NCBI RefSeq assembly: GCF_000689395.1
Contig: NZ_HG966617.1
Location: 1,239,274-1,303,273 of the forward strand
Source: Candidatus Phaeomarinobacter ectocarpi
GTDB lineage: Bacteria; Pseudomonadota; Alphaproteobacteria; CGMCC-115125
Length of the DNA: 64,000 nucleotides
Reading direction: 5' to 3'
In this document: piece after piece, positions 1 to 7,728 of the stretch
Position numbering within the stretch: the first letter of the stretch is position 1
Layout: the number at the start of each line of letters is the position of its first letter
Position numbers and translations under genes: made by a program
The notes under the pieces: generated by a model
Seen by the model: only the letters and a program-made list of their open reading frames with translations
What the model was told of the DNA's origin: nothing
Database searches by the model: none

Positions 1-89
1 GGTTTTCGGGGTATGGAAAACGGGGGAACAGGCATGATGCAGCGCAGGTCCGCAAATGGACTTAACGGGTGTTTGTTGGGGGCAACCGT
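1..89. other. Window start, no gene supported
   Basis: These bases precede the first convincing gene. I see no recognisable end of an upstream gene and no clear promoter. A reading frame starting at 56 is out of frame with the secreted protein that follows and has no protein-like features. Confidence 0.5.
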
Positions 90-1826
90 ATGCCAGATTT
101 TCTTGCGCTGAACAAAGCGCCTTTCTCCACGTTCAAGGCCCTTGCGCGCACTACTGTGGTAGCCGCGGGTGCGTTTGCCTTCACGGCATCTTTTGTGGGT
201 GCAGCTCAGGCCGCGCGTTCATCTCAATGGGTCATCACAAAAGACCACTGGAGTGAATCGGACGAGCGCGGCTTCAGTGAATTCATTACCGCACTGGGTG
301 AGGCCGACTGCTTCACCATGAATGACTGTCTGAAGAGCCCAGCCAATCCCTATCGTGCGACAGACCCCTATGTGAAGTGGTGGGCAGACTGCGCGGACAT
401 GCCCTACATGCTGCGCGCCTATTATGCGTGGAAAAATGGACTTCCGTTTTCGCACCAAACCGCAATGCGATCAGGCGATGGGCCAGGTAGTGACATCCGC
501 TACTCGTTGGATGGCAATCAGGTTGTGGCGCGTCGTGATGCCAAGACCGGTATAAATGCCGTGAACTTCATTCGTTACATCGGAGCGGTCTCGACAGGGA
601 TGTACCGCCATCATGCGGCGGCGGAAGCCACCCCATACTTTACCGACCACTACTCACCGGACATAAACCGGGACACCATTCGTCCAGGTACTGTGGTGTA
701 TGACGTCAACGGTCACGTCACCATGGTTTACAAAGTGACGGAAGATGGGCGCGTGCTCACCCTCGCGGCGCACCCTGACCAGTCTCTTTCGCGTAGCTAT
801 TTTGGCCGCAACTTTTTGCGCACTCAGGCGAAACTCGGCACAGGTTTCAAAAATTGGCGTCCCATCCAGCTTGAAGGCTACAAGCGTGCGGCCAATGGCG
901 TGCTGTACGGCGGTCGTGTAACGGGTGCGGCCAACATCGAGTTGGCGGACTTTTCACTTGAGCAATACGCCGGCACCGAGGTGCTCAATTTCACCAAGTG
1001 GTATGAACCGTCCTTTGTGGTCAAAGGTCAGAACCTGAACTATTACGAGTGGGTGCGTGCGTCGCTTTCCGTCGGCGACCTTAAGTATCGCCCGGTTCGT
1101 GAATTGCGCGCGATGATGACGTCGCTATGTCAGGACATCGCAGCCCGCAAACATGCTGTCGACATCGCAATCAAGACAGGCATTCATAGATACAACCAGC
1201 CGCGCCAGTTGCCGGACAACATCTACGGAACGGAAGGGATCTGGGAGAGCTACTCAACTCCTTCCCGAGATGCCCGTCTCAAAACATCATTCAAAGAGAC
1301 GTATGATTTGGTTCAACAGCTTCTGGACATGCATGCATCCGGTGATCCAAAGCTGAGCTACGAGGGAACGGATCTGGCCGCTGACTTGATGGCCGCGTTC
1401 TACGAAGAAAGCCACGCCTGCGAAGTGACATATCGCAAGAGTAATGCACAGCAGGTTCGCCTCAACCTCGAGGACGTCATGCAACGTCTGTGGGATATGT
1501 CCTTCGATCCCTATCACTGTGTGGAACGCCGCTGGGGTGCGACAGACCCACAGGAACTGGCTTCATGCAAAGACGGTGCTGTGAAAACAGCTTGGTACAA
1601 GGCAGAGCAGCATCTGCGTTTTCAGATTGATCGCACATACGACGTGGACATGAGCCATGATCTCGCGAGCCTGCAAGCCCCGGGCAAAGGTCTCTACTCA
1701 GGTCGTGGCGTGGAGTCACCGCCTGACGTGAATATTCCAGCACTGCTGTCCAGAAACCTTAAAACCAAGGTTGAGGCCCATAACGCGGTACCATCGCAGA
1801 TACCGGTCGGTCAGCCGTCTTTGTAG
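90..1826 (+). CDS. Secreted protein of unknown function with possible Cys/His peptidase-like N-terminal domain
   Basis: I do not recognise a named family. The 578-residue product begins with a signal peptide (hydrophobic stretch about residues 21-38, AQA cleavage site ending at Ala41), so it is probably periplasmic. Residues 97-120 contain Cys101 in a WADCADMPY context at the head of a predicted helix. Residues 198-230 contain His209 in a strand-like GHVTMVYKV segment followed by an Asp. This spacing resembles papain-like (transglutaminase or NlpC/P60 type) folds, but that is inference. The rest looks helical. The ATG at 90 is preferred to an in-frame GTG at 69 because it puts the signal peptide at the N-terminus. 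A glutathione transferase gene follows 12 bases downstream. Confidence 0.75.
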   Translation: MPDFLALNKAPFSTFKALARTTVVAAGAFAFTASFVGAAQAARSSQWVITKDHWSESDERGFSEFITALGEADCFTMNDCLKSPANPYRATDPYVKWWADCADMPYMLRAYYAWKNGLPFSHQTAMRSGDGPGSDIRYSLDGNQVVARRDAKTGINAVNFIRYIGAVSTGMYRHHAAAEATPYFTDHYSPDINRDTIRPGTVVYDVNGHVTMVYKVTEDGRVLTLAAHPDQSLSRSYFGRNFLRTQAKLGTGFKNWRPIQLEGYKRAANGVLYGGRVTGAANIELADFSLEQYAGTEVLNFTKWYEPSFVVKGQNLNYYEWVRASLSVGDLKYRPVRELRAMMTSLCQDIAARKHAVDIAIKTGIHRYNQPRQLPDNIYGTEGIWESYSTPSRDARLKTSFKETYDLVQQLLDMHASGDPKLSYEGTDLAADLMAAFYEESHACEVTYRKSNAQQVRLNLEDVMQRLWDMSFDPYHCVERRWGATDPQELASCKDGAVKTAWYKAEQHLRFQIDRTYDVDMSHDLASLQAPGKGLYSGRGVESPPDVNIPALLSRNLKTKVEAHNAVPSQIPVGQPSL

Positions 1827-1838
1827 AAAAGTACATCC

Positions 1839-2450
1839 ATGAAAATCTATGACTACGGCATAGCGCCGAACCCAAGGCGCGTGCGCATCTTTCTGCACGA
1901 AAAAGGCATTGAGGCAGAGTACGAGAAAATCGATATCCGCAAGCGGGAAGGTAGAACCGAGGCGTTCCTCGAAAAGAATCCGCTTGGTGGGATTCCCGTG
2001 CTTGAGCTGGATGATGGGACTTGCATTTCAGAGTCCGTCGCTATCTGCCGATACTTTGAAGCCCTCCACCCTGAGCCCAATCTGTTCGGTGCGGCACCAG
2101 GTGAGATTGCTGAGATAGACATGTGGCTACGGCGTATCGAGATGTATTTGATGTCCCCCGCCGGGCTTGTCTGGATACATGGCAATGAGTTGACGGCCCA
2201 TTTGCTCGAGCAGAACCCTGGCACTGCTGAGTTCGGTCGAGCGCGGACGTATTACTTCTATGACATTTTGAACAAGGCATTGGAGGGCAAAGAATTTCTT
2301 GCTTCCGATCGCTATTCAATCGTCGAAAGCGTGGCACTGCCAACTCTGGATTTCATTACCACTCTTGTTGGGGTTCCGTACAAAGCGGAACATACGAATA
2401 TCAAGACCTGGCATGAAATGATGTCAGCACGAGAGAGTGCAAACGCCTAG
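1839..2450 (+). CDS. Glutathione S-transferase family protein
   Basis: This is a 203-residue cytosolic GST fold. An N-terminal thioredoxin-like domain (about 1-78) carries the cis-proline region GGIPVLELDDG (Pro53) and the glutathione gamma-glutamyl contact ES at 65-66. An all-helical C-terminal domain follows. The family conjugates or reduces electrophiles with glutathione; the substrate cannot be read from sequence. It starts 12 bases after the secreted-protein gene, so the two may be cotranscribed. Its stop codon overlaps the stop of the convergent hydrolase gene in a shared CTAG. Two other GST genes lie at 53.5 and 59.5 kb. Confidence 0.88.
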   Translation: MKIYDYGIAPNPRRVRIFLHEKGIEAEYEKIDIRKREGRTEAFLEKNPLGGIPVLELDDGTCISESVAICRYFEALHPEPNLFGAAPGEIAEIDMWLRRIEMYLMSPAGLVWIHGNELTAHLLEQNPGTAEFGRARTYYFYDILNKALEGKEFLASDRYSIVESVALPTLDFITTLVGVPYKAEHTNIKTWHEMMSARESANA

Positions 2451-3427
2451 TTCGTCCCTGCGGCTTGATCTGCAACATGGCGGACCGCTGCGACGACGCG
2501 GGGGGCATATCTTTTATCCATCGCAATCTGGGAATGGTTGGCACCCTCAACCACATCAAATCTGCTGTTGGACGAGAGGGCAGCAAGCTCACCTTGCATT
2601 TCAAGCCAACTGGGAACCATGAACTTGGGCCAGCCGCTTGCAACCAGGACGAACAGCGGCATATCACCAAGTGTTGCGACCTGCCGTGCTCGAGATGCAC
2701 TGCGTTCCCAGCCTTCAGCTTCTGCAGCAGAGCCACGCATGTGCTCCACTGTGTTCAACTTGCTCATGCTGGCCGCGAGGTTTTCGCCTTCCAACCCGTC
2801 AACCGCAGGGGCCATGAGCGAGAAGGCACGTGGAATGCCCGTGTAGTTGAGTTTCTCGACCAAAGCGAAACTGGCGAGAAGATCAGCAAATGCAATTTGT
2901 GCCTCCTCGGGAAAACGTTGCCCCATGTCCTGATGGGCAGAATCAACAAGCACAATGCCGCCCGTCAGTTGTGGATACGTGTCGGCGAAAATTCGCGCGA
3001 CGACGCCGCCATAGGAATGTCCGACAAGGATGTACGGGCCGCGAAAACCGTTGTTTGCGGCAAGGTCGCGAAGTCGCGATGCGGCAATCAGGGCATCACG
3101 TGGCTGTCCGCTATCAGAACTCCAGCCAGTGCCCTCACGGTCGTAGGTGCATACGTGATGTGTAGTTGCCAGACCGTCCATGACGGGTTGCCAGGCAGAA
3201 GAAAGGCTGCCCATTCCAGTTAGCAATACGACTGTAGGCCCGGCATTAGCTTCACCAGAACAATGAAGATGGAGGTCTACGCCATCCACACTCACCAACT
3301 CGCCGGCCATGGGGTAAGCCGAGCGGTCCATAGCGGCCGCCGCCATCTGATAGATGCTGCCAAGCGCCAAAAGTGTGAGGGGAAGGCCGACAATCAGTCC
3401 GGCTGCATACAGGGCAATGCGTTTCAT
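2447..3427 (-). CDS. Membrane-anchored alpha/beta hydrolase
   Basis: This 326-residue protein has an N-terminal hydrophobic segment (about 5-25), either a membrane anchor or an uncleaved signal, then an alpha/beta-hydrolase domain. The nucleophile elbow is GHSYGG with Ser138, an oxyanion-type LLTGMGS motif lies near 69-74, and a C-terminal His298 sits in GANHSQIA. Together these suggest an intact catalytic triad; the acid may be in the segment near 255-275. The substrate is unknown (ester, lactone or epoxide are all possible). Its start overlaps the stop of the upstream membrane-protein gene by 4 bases (ATGA), so the two form an operon. Confidence 0.85.
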   Translation of the reverse strand: MKRIALYAAGLIVGLPLTLLALGSIYQMAAAAMDRSAYPMAGELVSVDGVDLHLHCSGEANAGPTVVLLTGMGSLSSAWQPVMDGLATTHHVCTYDREGTGWSSDSGQPRDALIAASRLRDLAANNGFRGPYILVGHSYGGVVARIFADTYPQLTGGIVLVDSAHQDMGQRFPEEAQIAFADLLASFALVEKLNYTGIPRAFSLMAPAVDGLEGENLAASMSKLNTVEHMRGSAAEAEGWERSASRARQVATLGDMPLFVLVASGWPKFMVPSWLEMQGELAALSSNSRFDVVEGANHSQIAMDKRYAPRVVAAVRHVADQAAGTN

Positions 3428-3891
3428 CGGGCGGGGTATCCTTCCGGGAGGCCAACAAGTGTGGATCCACGATCACCACCCACCCATAGCGCCACATCGC
3501 GAACATCCATCACCAGAGAAATGGCGATGGTTGCTGCCGCAATAGCTGCATAGACCCGATAGGGCTTCCAGTACTCAGAGCGAATGTCCTTGTAGTACAG
3601 GATCATTGGATAGACCCATGCGATATGGCCCAAGCCGAAGAGACGCGTGACCTGGTTTCCTTCTGCCATGAAGACGATTGTGGCGATCAGGAAATTAACG
3701 ACCTGCGCAAGGATCATCATCCGGGCCGCGCGGTAGTAGATAAATACAAAAGGAAGTGCGATCAGAACGATCTGCATCCATGTGAGCCACGGAGCGACGT
3801 GCTCCGGTATGTAGTCGCCCATTTCGGCCATGAGCGTAAGCGCGGTGAGAATCTGTTCCATGAGGCCAAACTGGCTATTCTGGCTCCGCAC
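3424..3891 (-). CDS. Small four-helix integral membrane protein
   Basis: The 155-residue product has about four hydrophobic segments (roughly 34-52, 57-76, 86-100 and 112-130) and no catalytic motif I recognise. The GTG at 3891 is chosen because an AGGAGG ribosome binding site lies 8-9 bases upstream of it; an internal ATG at 3861 has none. It is translationally coupled to the downstream alpha/beta hydrolase through an ATGA overlap, so the pair probably acts together at the inner membrane. It is divergent from proS. Confidence 0.75.
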   Translation of the reverse strand: MRSQNSQFGLMEQILTALTLMAEMGDYIPEHVAPWLTWMQIVLIALPFVFIYYRAARMMILAQVVNFLIATIVFMAEGNQVTRLFGLGHIAWVYPMILYYKDIRSEYWKPYRVYAAIAAATIAISLVMDVRDVALWVGGDRGSTLVGLPEGYPAR

Positions 3892-4024
3892 CCCAATTAC
3901 CTCCTATTTCAGGGTCTCAATTCCCTCTCTCGCTTTTGTGTTCAATCGCTTATAGTCCCGCCACAATTCAGACATGGCAGGCCGCCATATCGAGTCCTGC
4001 CCAAAAACAGCGAATTTAGCCCCC

Positions 4025-5344
4025 ATGCGCCTCAGTCGTTTCTTCCTGCCAATCCTTCGCGAAACCCCGAAGGAAGCCGAAATCGTATCCCACCGCCTCA
4101 TGTTGAGGGCTGGGCTGGTCCGCCAGATGAGCGCTGGCATGTATGCCTGGCTGCCGCTTGGCCACATCGTGCTGCGCAAGATCGAGCAGATCGTTCGTGA
4201 GGAGCAGGCGAGGGCGGGTGCCGTCGAGTTGCTGATGCCCACCCTGCAGTCGGCGGATCTGTGGCGCGAGTCCGGCCGCTATGACGGTTATGGCAAGGAG
4301 ATGCTTCGCATTCAGGATCGTCACGAGCGCGATATGCTCTATGGCCCGACAAATGAGGAAATGATCACCGACATCGTCCGACGCGATATCAAATCGTATA
4401 AGGACCTTCCGTTCACGCTGTATCATATCCAGTGGAAGTTCCGCGATGAGATCCGTCCGCGCTTCGGCGTCATGCGCGGCCGCGAGTTCCTGATGAAGGA
4501 CGCTTACTCCTTCGACCTGTCGGAAGAAGCCGCCCGCATTTCCTATCAAAAGCAGTTTGTTGCCTATTTGCGCACCTTCGGGCGGATGGGCCTCAAGGCT
4601 GTGCCCATGAAAGCAGACCCGGGCCCCATCGGCGGGGACCTATCACACGAGTTCATCATTCTGGCTGACACGGGCGAAAGTGAAGTCTTCTGCCATCGCG
4701 ACCTGGTCGACATGGACATTCCAGGTGAGGACACGGATTTCGACGGCGATCTGTCTGACATCGTTGCTGGCCGAACCAGTTTGTACGCTGCAACCGACGA
4801 GATGCATGAGCCAGAACGTTTTGAAGCCGAAGTGCCAGAAGACAAGCGTTTGACCGCTCGAGGCATCGAGGTCGGACACATCTTTTATTTCGGCACCAAG
4901 TACTCAGAGCCCATGAAGGCAGCTGTGCAAGGGCCTGAAGGCTCGGAAGTCCTGCTGCATGGGGGGTCATATGGTGTCGGCGTTTCCCGCTTGATGGGGG
5001 CAATCATTGAAGCCAGTCATGACGATGACGGCATCATCTGGCCGGACGCGGTGGCGCCGTTCCATGTGGGCCTGATCAACCTGAAATCGGGCGACGATGC
5101 GACCGATGCCGCCTGTGATGACGTTTACGCGAAACTCACAAATGCCGGTTTGGATGTACTGTATGACGACCGGGATGAACGGGCAGGTGGTAAGTTCGCG
5201 ACCATGGATGTGATTGGGCTGCCCTGGCAGTTGGTGATCGGACCTCGTGGTCTGAAGAACGGTACCGTTGAACTCAAACGCCGAGCGACGGGTGAAAAAG
5301 AAGAACTGACGATCGACACGGCTCTCAACAAATTGATCGGGTAA
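4025..5344 (+). CDS. proS: Prolyl-tRNA synthetase, short alphaproteobacterial type
   Basis: The enzyme charges tRNA-Pro with proline in the cytosol. The 439-residue protein shows the class II signature motifs: an N-terminal block [13 protein letters not shown] (motif 1), [17 protein letters not shown] (motif 2) and [13 protein letters not shown] (motif 3). A C-terminal anticodon-binding domain follows. Its length, and the direct passage from motif 2 to motif 3, show that it lacks the large editing insertion of E. coli-type ProS. The start at MRLSRFFLP matches the family; an in-frame ATG at 3974 would add 17 unusual residues. It is followed at 7 bases by lolCE, in a common alphaproteobacterial order. 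Confidence 0.97.
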   Translation: MRLSRFFLPILRETPKEAEIVSHRLMLRAGLVRQMSAGMYAWLPLGHIVLRKIEQIVREEQARAGAVELLMPTLQSADLWRESGRYDGYGKEMLRIQDRHERDMLYGPTNEEMITDIVRRDIKSYKDLPFTLYHIQWKFRDEIRPRFGVMRGREFLMKDAYSFDLSEEAARISYQKQFVAYLRTFGRMGLKAVPMKADPGPIGGDLSHEFIILADTGESEVFCHRDLVDMDIPGEDTDFDGDLSDIVAGRTSLYAATDEMHEPERFEAEVPEDKRLTARGIEVGHIFYFGTKYSEPMKAAVQGPEGSEVLLHGGSYGVGVSRLMGAIIEASHDDDGIIWPDAVAPFHVGLINLKSGDDATDAACDDVYAKLTNAGLDVLYDDRDERAGGKFATMDVIGLPWQLVIGPRGLKNGTVELKRRATGEKEELTIDTALNKLIG

Positions 5345-5351
5345 TCTGTCT

Positions 5352-6677
5352 ATGACCGAGATTGCTGAACAGACCGACTGGACCAAAGCGGACAAGGCGT
5401 CGGGCAGGTCGACAATGCCGTTCTCGGCATTTGAGTGGTTCCTTGCAGGGCGTTATTTGCGCGCGCGCCGTAAAGAAGGCTTCATCTCCGTTATCGCGCT
5501 GATCTCATTCATTGGCATCATGCTGGGCGTTGCCACGCTGATCATCGTCATGGCGGTGATGAATGGTTTCCGTACGGAACTTATCGGGCGCATTCTGGGT
5601 CTGAACGGCCACATGATGGTGCAGTCAGCAACGGGCACTTTCATCAACTATGAGGCAGCCGCCGCACGCATCCGCGAAGTAGACGGCGTGGTGCGGGTGA
5701 CACCTCTTGTCGAGGGGCAGGTCATGGCATCTGCCCGCCAGACAGCATCCGGTGCTCTCGTGCGTGGAATGTCGACCGAGAATTTGGCCAACTTTGATAT
5801 CATCGCTGATGGCATCGAAGGGGGCTCGCTGGACACCTACCGCAATCTTGAAGCAGACGGCCAAAGCCCGTTGCTGTTGGGCGCGCGACTTGCTCAGGCG
5901 CTTGGCGTTGGTGTGGGTGACAAGATCACGCTGCTATCACCGCGAGGCGCATCGACCCCCTTTGGAACAACGCCGCGTGTAAAAGCCTACATTGTTGCCG
6001 CGACGTTCCAGATCGGAATGTCTGAGTATGACTCAAGCTTCATTTTTATGCCGCTGAGTGAAGCGCAAGCCTTCTTCCGCCAGAACGGTTCCGTGTCCGG
6101 CATCGAGGTCATGATCGAGAAACCGGATCGAGTGAAAGACTTTACGCCGTCGATCAAGGCCGCTGCCGGAGACATTGCGAACGTCTATGACTGGCAGCAA
6201 ATGAATGGCACGTTCTTCAATGCCCTGCAGATCGAGCGCAACGTGATGTTCATCATTCTGACGCTGATCCTCCTCGTCGCAGCGCTCAACATCATTTCGG
6301 GTCTGTTCATGCTGGTGAAGGACAAGGGGCCGGACATTGCGATCCTCCGCAGCATGGGTGCGACGCGCGGCGCCATGATGCGTGTCTTTCTGATTGTCGG
6401 GGCGGCCATCGGCGTATTGGGAACGATTGCAGGTTTCATCATCGGCGTTCTGTTTTGCGAAAACATCGAAGCCATTCGTCAGGCGTTGATCTTCCTGACT
6501 GGCGCCCAATTGTTTGATCCTGCCATTTACTTCCTCAATGAGCTGCCGGCCGAAATGGAAATGAGCGAGGTCATTTCCGTTGTGGTGATGTCACTTGTTC
6601 TCTCCTTGCTCGCGACGATCTATCCAAGCTGGCGCGCCGCCCGCCTCGATCCGGTAGAGGCACTGCGATATGAGTAA
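5352..6677 (+). CDS. lolC: Lipoprotein-releasing ABC transporter permease (LolC/LolE type)
   Basis: This inner-membrane permease extracts mature outer-membrane lipoproteins in an ATP-dependent way for transfer to LolA. The 441 residues show the MacB/LolCE layout: one N-terminal transmembrane helix (about 43-72), a large periplasmic domain (about 75-290), then three helices (about 298-322, 341-367 and 403-427) ending in the conserved [18 protein letters not shown] segment. Only one such permease gene is present, so a homodimeric LolF-like arrangement with LolD is likely. It overlaps lolD by 8 bases. An alternative start at codon 22 (MPFSAFEWF) is possible. Confidence 0.93.
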   Translation: MTEIAEQTDWTKADKASGRSTMPFSAFEWFLAGRYLRARRKEGFISVIALISFIGIMLGVATLIIVMAVMNGFRTELIGRILGLNGHMMVQSATGTFINYEAAAARIREVDGVVRVTPLVEGQVMASARQTASGALVRGMSTENLANFDIIADGIEGGSLDTYRNLEADGQSPLLLGARLAQALGVGVGDKITLLSPRGASTPFGTTPRVKAYIVAATFQIGMSEYDSSFIFMPLSEAQAFFRQNGSVSGIEVMIEKPDRVKDFTPSIKAAAGDIANVYDWQQMNGTFFNALQIERNVMFIILTLILLVAALNIISGLFMLVKDKGPDIAILRSMGATRGAMMRVFLIVGAAIGVLGTIAGFIIGVLFCENIEAIRQALIFLTGAQLFDPAIYFLNELPAEMEMSEVISVVVMSLVLSLLATIYPSWRAARLDPVEALRYE

Positions 6678-7374
6678 GGCCGCACTGGAACTGCAGGGTG
6701 TTGAACGGACATTCATGCAGGGTGAGGATGAACTGCGGATTTTCCGCGGAGCCAATCTGTCTGTTCAACCTGGCGAATTGGTTGCCCTTGTTGGCCCTTC
6801 CGGCGCGGGCAAGTCCTCGTTGCTGCATATAGCAGGACTGATGGAACAGCCTGATGCAGGCGAGGTCGAAATTGGCGGCATTCCGTGCATGGGTCTATCG
6901 GATTCCGAGAAGACGCGCGTGCGCCGAACCGAGGTCGGCTTCGTCTATCAGGCGCATCATCTGCTTGCCGAGTTCTCGGCGACCGAGAATGTCGTCCTGC
7001 CGCAGCTCATTGCGGGCGTGAAACGCAAGGAAGCCGTTGCTGTCGCTGAACGCCTGCTAGGCCGGCTTGGCCTCGAAGAACGCCTGGAGCACCGGCCTGC
7101 GCAGCTGTCTGGCGGTGAACAGCAACGGGTGGCCATTGCCCGAGCGCTGGCCAATCGGCCCCGGCTTTTGCTGGCGGATGAACCAACAGGCAATCTTGAT
7201 CCAAAGACCTCACGTGGTGTGTTTAACGAGTTCGTCCAATTGACCCGCGGTGAAGGTGTTGCAGCACTCGTTGCCACTCACAACCTCGACCTGGCCCGTG
7301 AGATGGACCGGGTGGTCCTTCTGCATGAAGGCCTGCTGGTTGACGGCGCTGATATTGCCGGCAACCAGCTCTGA
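6670..7374 (+). CDS. lolD: Lipoprotein-releasing ABC transporter ATP-binding protein LolD
   Basis: This is the cytosolic ATPase that drives the LolC/E-type permease. The 234-residue protein has Walker [10 protein letters not shown] (42-50), the Q-loop near Gln94, the signature LSGGEQQR (146-153), Walker B LLLADEP (166-172) and a switch His in ATHNLD. Its ATG lies inside the end of the permease gene (8-base overlap), consistent with translational coupling. Nothing terminator-like with a T-run is visible directly downstream. Confidence 0.96.
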   Translation: MSKAALELQGVERTFMQGEDELRIFRGANLSVQPGELVALVGPSGAGKSSLLHIAGLMEQPDAGEVEIGGIPCMGLSDSEKTRVRRTEVGFVYQAHHLLAEFSATENVVLPQLIAGVKRKEAVAVAERLLGRLGLEERLEHRPAQLSGGEQQRVAIARALANRPRLLLADEPTGNLDPKTSRGVFNEFVQLTRGEGVAALVATHNLDLAREMDRVVLLHEGLLVDGADIAGNQL

Positions 7375-7462
7375 GCAGCGGACCTTTATGACCTTGAGAA
7401 AAGTCCCAAGATTTCAGGCAAAAATTGCTGAAGTCGACACGGTGTGGCTTCTTTGATAAAAA

Positions 7463-7477
7463 GAACAAAATGGGTAC
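7463..7477 (+). promoter_or_regulatory. Degenerate second SOS-box-like repeat
   Basis: GAAC-AAAATGG-GTAC matches GAAC-N7-GAAC at seven of eight fixed bases and lies 25 bases upstream of the perfect box at 7488. It could be an auxiliary LexA site; on its own it would not be convincing. Confidence 0.35.
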
Positions 7478-7507
7478 TTGACCAAAAGAACAAAAAGAGA
7501 ACATGAT
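7478..7507 (+). promoter_or_regulatory. Predicted SOS (LexA-controlled) promoter of the 32-codon ORF
   Basis: A perfect alphaproteobacterial SOS box, GAAC-AAAAAGA-GAAC, occupies 7488-7502. It sits between a -35-like TTGACC (7478-7483) and a -10-like CATGAT (7502-7507) spaced 18 bases apart, so bound LexA would block RNA polymerase directly. The box type GAAC-N7-GAAC (reverse complement GTTC-N7-GTTC) is the known LexA target in Alphaproteobacteria. The lexA promoter in this window has the same arrangement. The predicted start site is about 30 bases upstream of the small ORF. Confidence 0.7.
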
Positions 7508-7542
7508 GTCTTCAGATTGAACGTCACAGCTGGAGGCTGGTT

Positions 7543-7641
7543 ATGTCTGAATGGGTCAAAGATACTGCTGCTCTTTTCGTTCTCGGTGCTGTCATGTGGA
7601 GTGGCTTTGCGCTGACCGCCGCCGCGCAGGCTGCCGGGTAA
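7543..7641 (+). CDS. 32-residue small membrane protein, probably SOS-induced
   Basis: This short ORF is preceded by GGAGG at 7532-7536, 6 bases before the ATG, an excellent ribosome binding site. The product starts MSEWVKDTA, has one hydrophobic helix (about 9-28, with Trp19) and ends in AAAQAAG. It has only two acidic residues and one lysine, all near the N-terminus. A single-pass inner-membrane peptide, or a very short secreted one, is likely. Its promoter holds a perfect LexA box, so induction on DNA damage is inferred. Size, topology and regulation resemble SidA, the 29-residue SOS division inhibitor of Caulobacter, though I claim no sequence homology. dnaE begins 87 bases downstream. Confidence 0.65.
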   Translation: MSEWVKDTAALFVLGAVMWSGFALTAAAQAAG

Positions 7642-7728
7642 TCCACAACCAACTGCGTCAGGCGACTTTTCTGGGGATAACTGAAACCCCGGTAACCGGG
7701 CCGGATCACTTGGCGGTACACTTTGGCC

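Noticed and set aside
56-256. 66-codon frame at the window start
   Set aside because: Out of frame with the secreted protein, cysteine-rich random composition, no family features.
2465-3223. Long plus-strand reading frame (252 codons)
   Set aside because: It lies antisense to the alpha/beta hydrolase, has no ribosome binding site and no protein-like domain; high-GC shadow.
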